Shown: positions 25,913 through 36,995 of the stretch, one piece after another
How the letters are laid out: each line of letters starts with the position of its first letter
Position numbering within the stretch: the stretch's first letter is position 1
NCBI GenBank assembly: GCA_025677815.1
Contig: JAIXMP010000003.1
Coordinates: 1,550,001 to 1,614,000 of the forward strand
Direction of reading: 5' to 3'
DNA: 64,000 nucleotides
DNA from: Phascolomyces articulosus
Taxonomy: Eukaryota; Mucoromycota; Mucoromycetes; Mucorales; Lichtheimiaceae
Program-made: the position numbers and the translations under genes
Notes under the pieces: generated by a model
Seen by the model: only the letters and a program-made list of their open reading frames with translations
Databases searched by the model: none
Told to the model about the DNA's origin: nothing

Positions 25913-27329
25913 AAACATCTTTTTTTTTCTTTATGTAAATAATCCTCCTATCCATTTTGTATTATGTCGATCACCCTCCCTCATTTTGTCACCACTATTA
26001 TATACTACCTATGTCATCGACAAAAAATGTGTATCATTAAGAAACAGCAATAACCGCCATACCATTCATTTTTTTTTTTTTTTACAAATTCCTTCCTTCT
26101 CCTCCAGGCATCTTTTATGTGTATATATTATATATAAAAACAAAAGCACCCTACTCTCATTCCATTACCCTCTTATGCTATCTTTTTTTAAAAATATATA
26201 TATATATATATAGTTATTTCATTACTATTGAACTAGTAGTAGCAGTAGTAGTAGTATTTAGTAATATTTGTGAAACAATGATTTTTTACTTTATGAAATT
26301 CAGCCGCAGTGAAACCATTCCCTTTTAATCGTCATGGAAAATCAGTTTAGCTTTGTACAACATGATCCAAAATAAACCCATCTGTACGTTAATGAAGTTG
26401 GGAGTGTATAATATTTCATAATGTAATGAGACTAGTACTATAGTATTAGAAAAAAAGGAGAAGAAGGAAAGGGGAGAATATCACTTAGTAGAAGGTATAG
26501 TAGTAATAGGTAGAAAATAGAAAGCTTGAACTAAATGATTCATTTCTTGGCAGCTTTTTAGTTTTTTTCTTTGTAGATCACTGTGCACCCTCAAAATTTC
26601 ATTGCTGGTAACACAAGTCTGGAATCTCTCTTTTTTTAAAGAGAGTGAGAGAGAATAGCCAAGCAACGCTGTTATTAGAAATAACAACAGAGCGTTACAT
26701 TACGACGATCCATTTGTTACCACTTGTTTGTCTATTATAAAAATAACCTCTCTTACTCCGATTGAAAACTATTCATCAATAGCTTTTGATTGTGTGTGTG
26801 TGATATCAATCATACTGGTCTGATCATAGTCCAGCCCTTCTTCCTTTTCCTTTCTTCCATTTCTCTCTTTTTTGTACAAGGTCCTATCATAAAATAAAAT
26901 AATAATAAAAAAAGAGAATTTATATATAAAAGAAGTCAATTTTTTTCATTTCTTTTTTTCATATTTTTTTTACAACTTCTTTAACCCTTTTTTTTTAGCA
27001 GTAATAAAAAAAAGAATAAAGATGGCCAGGGTAAAAATATAAAAAAATTTACTTTTTTCGGGGCGTTTTTTTTTGTGTACCTTTTTTTTTTTTTTTAACT
27101 TGAATGGCTTTTTGAACTTTTCTTTTTTCTTTCTTTCTTTTTCACTTCTTCTTTTTCCTTCTTCTTTTTTTATTATTATTATTATTCAAAACAAACCACT
27201 ACTTTTTTTGATTAAAAGGGAACTTCTTTTAATATTTATATTGAAAAAGAAAAAGGAAAAATAGTATCCTTCTTTCATTCATAATATCATCCAATAATAT
27301 ACGAAAAAATTACATATATACCAAAAACC
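25913..27329. other. Intergenic region between SWIRM and GT62 genes
   Basis: 3' flank of the SWIRM gene with a (TA)n tract (about 26192-26212) and long T/CT-rich leader sequence before 27330. Small ORFs here are composed of Phe/Leu/Ser/Lys runs expected from T-rich DNA. No RNA gene was recognised. Confidence 0.45.
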
Positions 27330-28712
27330 ATGACTACATTCTTACGAGGAGGACGACGACTTGTCATTATCATTTCTGTTTTATCAGCACTCGTTTTATT
27401 TTCATTATCAACTATTTCCAATCATTATTCACATACCACTTGTCATACAGCACGATCCTTGTATCCTGACCCACCTACATCATCTTCATCATCGAACGAA
27501 CCCACGAACCATGATCATAGTTCTTATTATCTTAATCTCAACAGTTTAAATGCTACTGCCGAAGCACGAGCCCAGAACGAACATCTTTTGGTATTAACAC
27601 CATTGGTCAAGGGCAGTGTCTATTTCCTTGATCGATTTTTTGAACAATTAGATAAATCCACCTACCCAAACCATCTTATCTCGATTGGTCTTTTGGCCAC
27701 CGACTCTTCTGATCAAGAAGAAAATAAACAATTGGAAGCACGCGTACGACATTATCAAGGACGATGGTTTAAACGATTTCATGAAATTAATGTCTATCAA
27801 CGTAATTTTGAATTTTTAAACAACAATGAACCCTATGATTTAACCATCATGGCACGCGCTCGTAATTTCTTATTAGCAGCTTCATTAAGAGACTTTCATA
27901 GTTGGGTTGCTTGGGTTGATGTCAATGTGATCCAATACCCTCCACAAATCTTCGAAGATTTAATGCGTATCAATGAAGATGTCGTTGTACCCAATTGTTT
28001 ATTATATCGTGAAGACAATGCCTTTTGGGCTTATGATCGTAATAACTGGGCTGAAACGGATTATTCTTTGGAAATGCAGAAATGGGTAGGACAGGATTAT
28101 ATTTTGATGGAAGGTAAACTATTATTATTTATATAAAAGAAAAAGAGCTATTTTTGGTGATGATCCACGCTTCCCCAAATTATATTGTCTAAGCCCTATT
28201 TTTTAATCCATCCATCTTTTTTTTTCATGAAATGGGGTGTCTTTATTATTTAGGATCTGGTCGTTCTTTGGTAAGGATCATTTTATTTTCTCCTTTGTTG
28301 GATAATTCCAATCATCTCATTTTATATACTTTTTTGCCTCCTCTTCTTCTACACAACCCCGCCAAAATATAAAGTGATTCTCCCCCCTCCCTCTTTCTAG
28401 TGATTCCCTCCCCCCAAATGATAGACAGCATATGAAAAATACATCATTTTATTAACATATATTTATTTATAGTTGGTAGATATGCCAACCCATATGGGTG
28501 TTCATCATAAAGTTCCTTTGGATGGTGTAGGTGCAACTTTTACACTCGTCAAATCCCATGTTCATCGTGAAGGGGCCAATTTCCCACCTTTTGTATATCA
28601 ACATCAAGTAGAAGCTGAAGCTTTTGGTAAAGTAGCCAATGCCATGGGATTTTCTGTCTATGGTCTTCCTGGTTATATGGTCTATCATGCAGGAAAAAAC
28701 CATGATCAATAA
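27330..28712 (+). CDS. Anp1/Mnn9/Van1-type mannosyltransferase (GT62)
   Basis: Golgi type II membrane glycosyltransferase of the family that elongates the alpha-1,6-mannan backbone of N-glycans. Exons 27330-28113, 28254-28270 (17 nt) and 28473-28712 give 346 aa. A cytoplasmic RGGRR stretch precedes a single signal-anchor (about residues 10-30), then a Ser-rich stem and the catalytic domain. Family motifs: HLLVLTPLVKGSVYFLDRFF, LTIMARARNFLLAAS, VDVNVIQYPP, VPLDGVGATFTLVK, HREGANFPPF and ...EAFGKVANAMGFSVYGLPGY. The metal-binding DxD site is expected at VDVNV (Asp197-Val-Asn199), so the second acidic residue appears as Asn. The length fits the family. Confidence 0.88.
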
Positions 28713-29156
28713 TAACAATTTAATCATTCATCATTCCAATTATAATAACAACCTACTATTTACTACTACTATGATAAAATAATTTTCTTTATCTCTTTTT
28801 CTATTGTAAAGTCGCATCCTTCCAAAACACAAACACATATATTTGTCATTTTTAGCTATTAGAATCCAACTTCTTCTTTTCCCCCTTCTTTCTTTCTGCA
28901 TCCTTTCTTTATATATAAATATGTACAGTTTCTTACTCTCTCTCTCTTTTTTTATACCGAGAAAAAAAATATCAATCTCTCACACAACAACACCTCTCAT
29001 TAAAGTTATATTATCTTAATGCCCATCCTACCATTCTATATAATCTAGATATTGATTGCTTTTCTTGTTAAAAAAATCAAAGAATAGAGTAAAATGCTTT
29101 TCTTTCTTTTTTTTTTTTATTATCATCTATTATTTAAAAAAAGAAGCGTTTTTTAA
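28713..29156. other. Convergent 3' intergenic region
   Basis: Separates the plus-strand GT62 gene from the minus-strand complex I gene; both 3' ends face it. T-rich and CT-rich, with no ORF or RNA feature identified. Confidence 0.5.
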
Positions 29157-30348
29157 TTACAAATCCGAGCGAACCTTGAAACCAGGACCATAAGGTTCTT
29201 CAGTCAAAGTGGTGTAGACACCAGGAGCAGGTTCACAGGTAAGACGACCTGATTGAGGTCCGGCCTTGATAGCCTTACCACTCTTCAAGTTATCCAAAAG
29301 CTTCTTGGTGGTTTCAGGAGTAAGATCCTCCTATTTATCATCATATAATTGAAGAATTCATGCAAAAAAAAAAAAAAATGAGTTATCTCTCTATTGTCTC
29401 TCTATTTCCCTCTTCCTATTCTACATAGCATCCCATCTATCCATCCTTTCTTCTTACATAGTAATCATCGTTAATAGCCATCACAGGAGCATTTACACAG
29501 GCGCCAGCGCATTCTACTTCAACCAAAGTAAACATACCATCCTTGGTGGTTTCACCAGGTTGGATTTGAAGTTCTTCAGTAAGTGTGTTCAAAATCTTGG
29601 TAGAACCGCAACCACCCAATTGACAAGGTGTAGTGGTACAAAGTTGCAAAAAGTATTTGCCTACAGGTTGTCTATATCAAAAGTGCAATTATTATATATA
29701 GGCAATGTTAGTTTTTATCAATTTTTCTTATCGTCCCTGTTTGCTTTGTTTAAATTGGCAAAAAAAAAAATCTGAGTTGTTTGTGCTGTCCCATCTGTCG
29801 CTGGTTGTTGTTGTTGTTGGTATGTCGAGTAGTGTCGTTTTTAAAATATATATATTTATTTACCTGTTGAACATGGTATAGAAAGTAGCCACTTCATAGA
29901 CACGCATGGGTGGTACTTCGAGCAAACGAGCAACTTCATTCATGACGGAAAGAGAGGTAAAACCATGTTGTCTTTGACCAAGATCCAAAAGAGGCATGAT
30001 GGCACCCTTCTTGTATTGAGGTGGATACTTTTTCAAGATTTCCTCAATACGCTTCTTATTCTCTGTGTTGAATTCGAATGGGATCTTTGCATTGTTATCG
30101 GGTGTATCACGATGCTATTTTTTTTTCGTTTATATGTTATAAAGTTGCGTCCATTTTTAATATTGAGGTGCTTTCGTTCCAAGTAAATATATATATATTG
30201 TAATGAAAAAAAAATGATTTTCAAAATTTACCACAAAGAGCGCGTCGGACATGCTAGCAGGCGATGCGTGAAGAGCGCGCCGAGGCATGACATTACGACG
30301 AACGGTGGCCGATGCTGCCTGTCGAACGAGAACGCGTACGGAGTTCAT
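29157..30348 (-). CDS. NADH:ubiquinone oxidoreductase 24-kDa subunit (NDUFV2/NuoE)
   Basis: Mitochondrial complex I peripheral-arm subunit carrying the N1a [2Fe-2S] cluster. Four exons on the minus strand: 30348-30232, 30114-29864, 29671-29458 and 29330-29157 (251 aa). The N terminus is Arg/Ala/Ser-rich without acidic residues ([20 protein letters not shown]), a typical matrix presequence. The thioredoxin-fold domain follows ([44 protein letters not shown]). Cluster ligands are Cys134 and Cys139 (CTTTPC), and Cys177 and Cys181 (ECAGAC). The C terminus ends [10 protein letters not shown]. All splice phases close correctly and length is as expected. Confidence 0.95.
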
Positions 30349-30790
30349 GTGTAGTTTCTTTTGGGAAGAAGGGAGAGGGGGGGTTTTGGGAGATGTGTAG
30401 TGGAGCTTGGAAAGGGAAAAAATATCAAATAGCTATTTCTTTTTTTTCTTTTGCTGTGTTTAGCCCTTTCGATTTTCTCCAGTAGGGGTGCCGACTTGTG
30501 ACGGTTTTCTATTATTTGGGCCCGGACATCAACCGGAACTTGCTGTCTATTTTCATTTTTATGCAATTAGGAAGTATACTTCTTTTTTCGTACCTTTTTT
30601 TTTTCTCAACAATATCAATCCATGCTTATCAGATTTAGATTTCTAGCAATTCATCAATAATAGCCTTCTAATACTTCATTTGGAATAAGATTTACCTTAT
30701 ATTAGAAACAGGAAGAAGCCTGTGTTTATAGTACGGATGGTTTTTTTTTCTCAATAATAAAAGTCATTTTTTCTTTCTCCTCCAATATTT
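30349..30790. promoter_or_regulatory. Promoter region of the complex I gene
   Basis: Sequence upstream (minus) of the NDUFV2-type gene, with a CT-rich leader next to the ATG. No ORF of its own was supported. The far end merges into the relic region at 30.8 kb. Confidence 0.35.
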
Positions 30791-32110
30791 TCTAATGGAA
30801 GACAACTTACCAATATTCACCATACGAAAGAATTCAATCAATGAAAAAAGAATAAAATCCAAAGGCTAACTTAAGGCTATTCAAGTTATTCTGGATTGTT
30901 TGGATGATGATAATTTTGTTGAAAAGTACAGACGAGCAAAAGAGTGCTTATGATGGTAACAATATCACTGGTCACTATTACAAATTACCATGTCGACATA
31001 TATGAATATATTGATGATAATAAATCTATTTATATAGAATCACAGATTGTAAAAACGGACAACGACTAGAATGTCTGGGATACTTTATATTCAGCGGCAG
31101 AAACATTAAAATGAAGAGTTGAAAAAGGCGAAAATCTAGATATCCAAGAACGTAATGTGACGAGAGAGCCATGATGTCAATTTTTTTTTGTTACTCGTAT
31201 ATGTATGAGAAATACTAACTTTACGTAATTATTCAGTCTCGGCTCATTATACACTGTAGATTGTGCTGATACCAATGTGGAGAGACAAAGAAGCCATCCT
31301 GGAGAAAGATAGGAGAAACGCTGTATACACCATTCCAAAATCCAAAATATCAGTCCAGCTATCATTTGCTGCCATTAACACACGTGCGAAGGTAGTATTT
31401 TAATGCGATAATAAACAAAAAAATCTAAAATTTATTACTAACATTGGATGAACAGAGCGTTGCAGCACTGATACTGAGCTGGAGGAAAACAGAGACAGAT
31501 ACTTGGATGTGTTCTGGCTCTGGCTACAAACAAACAAAGGACGTGTTAAGAACAATCTTCTGAAACATGTATGTAATCAAATCTTATCAAATTGTCCGGT
31601 AATCGCTAGGTGACTAATTAATAACATATTATTTATAATTATATAGACTTGAAATAGCCAAGATTCAAACACAAATAAGACATCCATTAGAAAAAAAAAA
31701 AACAAGAATGGCTGAGTATATCCTGTTTCTACAGCATGTGTATGCAAGAAAAATCTTTCGTTAGACTGAAAAGGTACCTGAGTAAAGCAAGCTTTTTGTA
31801 TTACATTGGTACTGGGTTCATCTTTTATTATGATGGAGAGCCAGTAAACTTTGTAGCAACAACCGAAAGAAACAAGAAACCTCAGAGGACAACTCCAATA
31901 TAATATATTTTCGAACTTGATCTTCACTTTGTTCATGATGCATAGGAATAAACAAGAATTGGACCTGGGAAACAGACGAAATCGCAAAGGGCACACATTC
32001 TTGCAAGAAAATATTAATTTGGCGAAGGCAAGTTACTAAGAAAGGGTAATAATGTGCTTGGCTATATAGTGGAGTAAAATGGATATGAATACCTATCATG
32101 ATTTAATTCA
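30791..32110 (+). pseudogene. Decayed coding region with SWIM-like CxH motif
   Basis: Short clean reading segments in shifting frames suggest an old gene. 30795-30868 reads MEDNLPIFTIRKN..., followed by a stop and ILDCLDDDNFVEKYRR. Near 30955-31070 the frame gives GHYYKLPCRHIYEYIDD, which has the PCRHI core of SWIM zinc fingers found in Mutator-like transposases. 31456-31570 reads DTELEENRDRYLDVFWLWLQ. About 31936-32030 reads a charged segment starting MMHRNKQELDLG. Frames are broken by stops between these parts. I infer a transposase-related relic; the assignment rests mainly on the PCRHI motif and is uncertain. Confidence 0.35.
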
Positions 32111-32549
32111 TGCTGAAAAATTACCGGTAGTACGTTAGTTCCAATAGGAAGTAATAGTTTTTTATACATTAAAGTTTTATTGAACCCTATATATATGCAC
32201 CATCGATCTGTGCCTTGAAACATCATCAATTCATGTGCTTAAAAGGCAGAAAGATATATACGTTGCGATCCCTCAACAGAAGTTCATATCCCCATAAAAT
32301 ATGCAAGACATAAAAAAAATACAAGTACTGGAACGGTTAAATGTGATTGTAGTAAGTATCTAAATTTCAATGAATTATCATTGTATGATATGCGAGAGAT
32401 GATTTTATTTATAGGATGTTAATAGAGATACTTATGATGGTTTTCAAAGATACTTTCGGCTGTGGAGAAGAATCAGGCAGTGAAGCAAGTTGGGCATCTG
32501 AAATTCCATACACTTGGTACGCACTTCGACATCTCTTTATCCTAATATC

Positions 32550-32715
32550 TCCACTGATGAATAAAGTTCGAAAATTAAAAACTGGTAATAAGAAAGGATA
32601 AGATCATCTCCTGTGTGTATTTTCTATAAACTGTCGTTTTAACTATTACCTGGGTTTTACATTCTCTCTTCCTATCTATAGACATGACAAACATATAAAG
32701 GGGTTCATCACTGCA
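32550..32715 (+). pseudogene. Exon-intron-exon scrap of the TPR/F-box/LRR family
   Basis: About 27 bases at 32562-32588 (reading KVRKLKTG then GTA) are identical to the end of exon 1 and the donor of the intact family gene at 37640-37668. About 100 bases further on, an AG near 32680 is followed by ACATGACAAACATATAAAGG, which resembles the start of exon 2 in copy B. It is a small fragment spanning the family's conserved intron; nothing else of this copy was recognised. Confidence 0.45.
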
Positions 32716-34028
32716 CCCAAGAAACACAAAAACGCATAAGTTATCAAAACATCTCTAGTCAACTCTTTTTTCTGGTTTTACTCTTCTCCATTAAATCCAA
32801 ATGGATCCATTATTACAAGAACCTCGTTGCAGGACTAATATTACCCACCAGGTTATTTTCTATTAGACGAGAAAAAGCGAATCGAAGATAGTTATCAGCT
32901 TACTTGTTACTTATTTTTTATACAATACCCACAACGAGGGAGAGATTGACAAGACACGTCAACTCACTGATAATGTAATCAAGATGATGTATCATTATAA
33001 ATTGAAATTCTACAGGCTTCATGGAGAATTTTTTGAAGCACAAGGCCATTTTAGAGTTGCCATAAAAGTGTGCGATGATGATGTTGTCAGTAGAGTGGAT
33101 CACGAAGAGGATAAACGGACTTTACACAAATATCACCAAGAAATGGAGGAAATTATTAGGATAATTCATTGAGTTTGTTGCAATCCTTCCACCTGAAATA
33201 CCTGCCACGATCTTTGAAAGCATTAAGACATAAAAGTTCGAAAATATAATCCTCCATTGTACCTTTGACTCGAAGCGTTGACGCGAAATCAGAGGCTTGG
33301 AGATACGCTCGATGGGACGATCCAAAAGGTTGGGATGAACCATTATGCCATATGTCTATAGCATTCACCAAGTTGAAAGAAGTGGCCCAATTTTTTTTTA
33401 CCAGATTGAATCATGAATTTGGATGCCTGGTACTGTGAAGGAAAAATATCATAAAATTTTAAAAAATGCTATTCGAGAATTAAAATCAAGTATGGAAAAA
33501 TAAACAAACAAAAAGATACGACACAAACTATATAAGAATATTTATTTTTAACGTAGGTTATGTGATATGTATAAAGATATGGCTACCTCAACAAAACTGC
33601 TTATTCCAAAAGTGGGACTAAGTTTGACAACATTGGCTCTTATAGTCGATTGCTTTCCCAAAAAGTCATTTGAATTACTTGACGTGAAGAAGATTTTAGA
33701 AAACTTAGCCAACATCGTTCGTCTTATTTTCGGCATGGATGATACTAGATGATTTGAGGATAATTGCCCATACAATACAAATGTAATCAAGTTATTTAAC
33801 AGTGCAACAACAAACACAATATATTCAAAACTTCAGTTGTTGATGATATATGGCTATCTACTTGACGACAGAGTAACTTAAGTAATATTTCGGCATCCTC
33901 CCAATCTACGTATTTTTGGTACACCCATTTCAAGTTGTTGCTCTCGTCCTAAGTATGACGCCATCACCGTAATGTTGTAAGAAGAACCACTATGGAGCAC
34001 CTCTCTCTTTTACTTATTACTCATTACT

Positions 34029-35504
34029 ATGCATATTAACCAAGGCTTACCTGACCTATTTGAATTTACATCAGCTTTTAATAATCATAAGGATACTTTT
34101 AAGTAAGTTTTATTTTTTTATTATATTTTATTTTGATAAATGGATGGATAAATGAATAGATGGATGGATGGATGGATGGATGGATAGATAAATAAATATA
34201 AACTAAAGCCTTTAATTTTATCAGTTGGTTAGCTCAGCAAGGTGTTTTTACCAATTCTGCCCCTCTTTGCCCAAACCAGAATCTAATGCGTCCTGTTTTT
34301 CCTATTGATAAAGGCCCTTATTGGCGTTGTCGTTTTAGAAATTGTTGTAATGGAAAGAGTATTTCTATGAGAAACCGCTCTTTTTTTGGTGGTAAAAAGG
34401 CTCCACTCCACAAGATTATGGCTGTCTGTTACCTTTATTTAGCTGGTGGTTTTAATGGTATTCATAAGCAAATTATGGAACTTACCAAGTTAGCTCCTAA
34501 TACTGTTACTGATATCATTAATGATATGTACTTGTTAATGGAGGGTAATTTGAAGTTAGAAGATATGACAATTGGTATGTATATTTTTATATTTTTTTTT
34601 TAAAAAAAAGGAGGACCTGGTGTAGTTGTTGAAGTTGATGAATCCAAGTTTGGCAAGAGAAAACCTACACAGAATGGAATAAGTAGAAGGGTAGATGGTG
34701 TCTGGGTTGTAGGTGGTGTAGAAAGAACTTCTGAAAGAAGATGTTTCTTAGCCACTGTGCCTAATAACATCTGAAACCCTCAGTAACCTATTGACAGCAT
34801 ATATTGCTCCAGGTAGTATTATTCATACTGATTGTTGGGCTGGGTATAATTCTTTGGAAGATGGAGAACAGGATTATACCCATAAAACTGTAAATCATAC
34901 AGAGACTTTCAAGGCACCTGATGGCACACATACTAATACTATTGAAGGTAATAAGAGTAATATATAAATAATAAATAAATACTTGACTAATACTGATCTT
35001 TTTATTAAGGTACTTGGAATAGTATTAAGATCAGAGTTGGAGCCAGATACAGAACAGAACAGATGATGCCTTGGAAACTTGTTGAGTTTATCTGGAGACG
35101 TAAGCATATGGGCAACCAATGGCAAGCCTTTATTACTGCTTTGAAAGAGGTTTCTTTTGATGCATTACTGAATAATCCTAATAATAAGGATGGCCCTAAT
35201 AGCAGTAATACCAATGGTGGTAATGATGATGATGATAGACCAGTTCCTCAATTTACTCAAGTTATTGTGATTCCAGGTATTTATTTATTTTTTATTTAAA
35301 AAAATTAAAATTTTTTATTAATTTTTCTGTTATTTTTTTTTAAAAAAATATATAGATAGTAGCAGTAGTGAAGAAGAGGTAGAGGAAGTTAATGAAGAAA
35401 GAAGTGATGAAGACTCTGAAGAATCATCATCAAGTGATGATAATAATGATGATGATGATGACTATATTCCTATCCAGCAAAGAAAAAGAAATAGATATAA
35501 TTAA
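34029..35504 (+). pseudogene. Merlin-type transposase with one frameshift
   Basis: Five exons are inferred: 34029-34102, 34225-34574, 34611-34947, 35010-35276 and 35356-35504. The N terminus has a Cys-containing DNA-binding region (YWRCRFRNCCNGK). The ISXO2-like catalytic domain shows VEVDESKFGKRK (first Asp), WVVGGVERTSERRCFLATV, IIHTDCWAGY (second Asp) and HTNTIEGTWNSIK (third acidic residue, spanning an exon junction), then MMPWKLVEFIWRR. The tail is Ser/Asp/Glu-rich. Near 34760-34770, just after FLATVPN, the frame shifts by one base and meets a stop, while the family-like sequence continues in the next frame. All three catalytic acidic residues survive, so the insertion is probably young. 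Confidence 0.8.
34138..34200. repeat. (GGAT)n microsatellite in transposase intron 1
   Basis: A tetranucleotide GGAT tract of about seven units (34162-34190), with imperfect GGAT/GAAT/GATA flanks, inside the first intron of the Merlin transposase. Confidence 0.85.
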
Positions 35505-35742
35505 AAAAGTATTATAATAAACTTTACATAGAATTCTCTTCTAATATTTGAAAAGTAATTTTCTATTATAATACTAAATAAAATCCGTGTTACATGCTTA
35601 TAATATACTTTTTTCATTATAGGCTATATCTCATACTGTAGTGATCAGATACAAAAACAAATAGTATATTTAGAATCAGCATTCCAAGAGCTTTCAAATG
35701 GTATATAGATTGTATAATATATTAAAATTTTTTTTCACTCAC

Positions 35743-35795
35743 TTAGTAATTTTTTAGCAGTAAGGGGGTATATAAAAAAACTAAAAAATTACTAA
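35743..35795. repeat. Perfect 15-bp inverted repeat
   Basis: TTAGTAATTTTTTAG (35743-35757) and its exact reverse complement (35781-35795) are separated by 23 bases. It lies between the end of the Merlin transposase gene and the right pseudogene junction. It could be a subterminal transposon hairpin. Confidence 0.85.
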
Positions 35796-36995
35796 ATTTT
35801 TTAAAATGCTAAAAAAAGCATTGCATTTCTATTTGAGATTACTCATGTTTCTAGGGTATGACCCCCCCCGGATTGCGAATCACTATTCGAAAAAGTTATA
35901 GGATATCAGTAAGTTACAACGCCTAGGACTGGTCTTAAACATAATATTGTCCTTCTTACACCAGCAACAGGTGCTGATATAAACCTTCTTGTACCCTTTC
36001 TCAACAAAAGTCGAGATATTTTGGAGTCTTAAAATTTCGGTTTCCTCGGATATTTTGGAGTCTGGGGTGAAGATTATAGACAACAAAAGCCTATCTGGGA
36101 ATACAATTGGCGCAAGTTTATTCATGATGTGTTAGGCAACTTATCCCACAAGTTAAAATCGGGCGAATATCATCGATCATATTTGAAAAGCTTACACTTT
36201 GATTGTGCTTTCTTGGATCTTACCAAAACAATGCCCAAATTCGAAAGTGTCATATTGGAATGCCTGACTGTCTTGCATAAATCCGTTGTTTTTGCATTAA
36301 AGGATACTTGTTATTTACAGAGCTCAGTTTCACCCATTGAACATTATCAATCGAACTTCGTTCGTGGATTGAAGAGATTGCACATACCAGAGAAGTTCTC
36401 ACATCATCAAGAACAATATATGAATTATCAGGGGAAATTTATACGTGGTTATTTCCAACGTATGTTGTATCATCAAGAAAAAAACGAAGCTTCTTCTTCC
36501 TTGCCGAAAGAAGAATAACATACTTAAAGCACTTCCTTGAATTCAACTCTCGTACTGGGTTCAGGCATATATCATATAGATACCACTTTCGAAGATTAAG
36601 GAATTGGACTATATCAGGTTGGATCGTGCCCTTATGAGATACAAGTACTTGTGACAATTTATATACGACTATTGTCAGGATTTTGATCCCAAGGCTCTTT
36701 GAATTGAATTGATGATTTGAAAGAAGTAATAAAGACACTGGTGAAACACCGAGAAGTTGATCCACGACGATTATGACGGTCTTGAAGATAACTAGGACCG
36801 TGATGAATGGTGGGATGTCGTTGATAATGTACATAAGGGGATATAATAGTTACTCTGACGGATTTTATGATTGCTATTGTTGATTTGAAATAAACGCTTA
36901 ATACCATTCGTAATTGTGCCTTGAAAATAATTGAAAGCCAACTGGGTGGATTTGAGTGTCAAACTTTTTTTTTTTGGTTGTCTTATATTCTTCAA

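Larger units (their letters stand above)
34020..35815 (+). mobile_element. Merlin-type (IS1016/ISXO2-like) DNA transposon
   Basis: The element is delimited by where the flanking pseudogene C alignment stops and resumes, about 34010-34028 and 35800-35820. It encodes an ISXO2/IS1595-type DDE transposase on the plus strand. A perfect 15-bp inverted repeat (35743-35757 and 35781-35795) lies near its right end, but I could not find a matching left terminal repeat or an unambiguous 8-9 bp target duplication, so exact ends are unresolved. Confidence 0.75.
32790..36840 (+). pseudogene. TPR/F-box/LRR copy C, split by a Merlin transposon
   Basis: Left part (32790-34010): TPR segment (HGEFFEAQGHFRVAIKV), F-box (FVAILPPEIPATIFES), exon-1 end (ARWDDPKGW...), then exon-2 start after an AG (LLIPKVGLSLTTLALIVD, KSFELLDVKKIL) and HPPNLRIFGTPI. 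Right part (35815-36840): LEKVIG-type segment, TGLKHNIVLLTP, LVPFLNKSRDILES, the LRR region (KSLHFDCAFLDLTKTMPKF), and a decayed tail matching the QFVYRYC region of the intact copy. Both halves line up with the gene at 36996-39145 in order and contain stops and frameshifts. The 1.8-kb insert between them is a DNA transposon. Confidence 0.85.
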
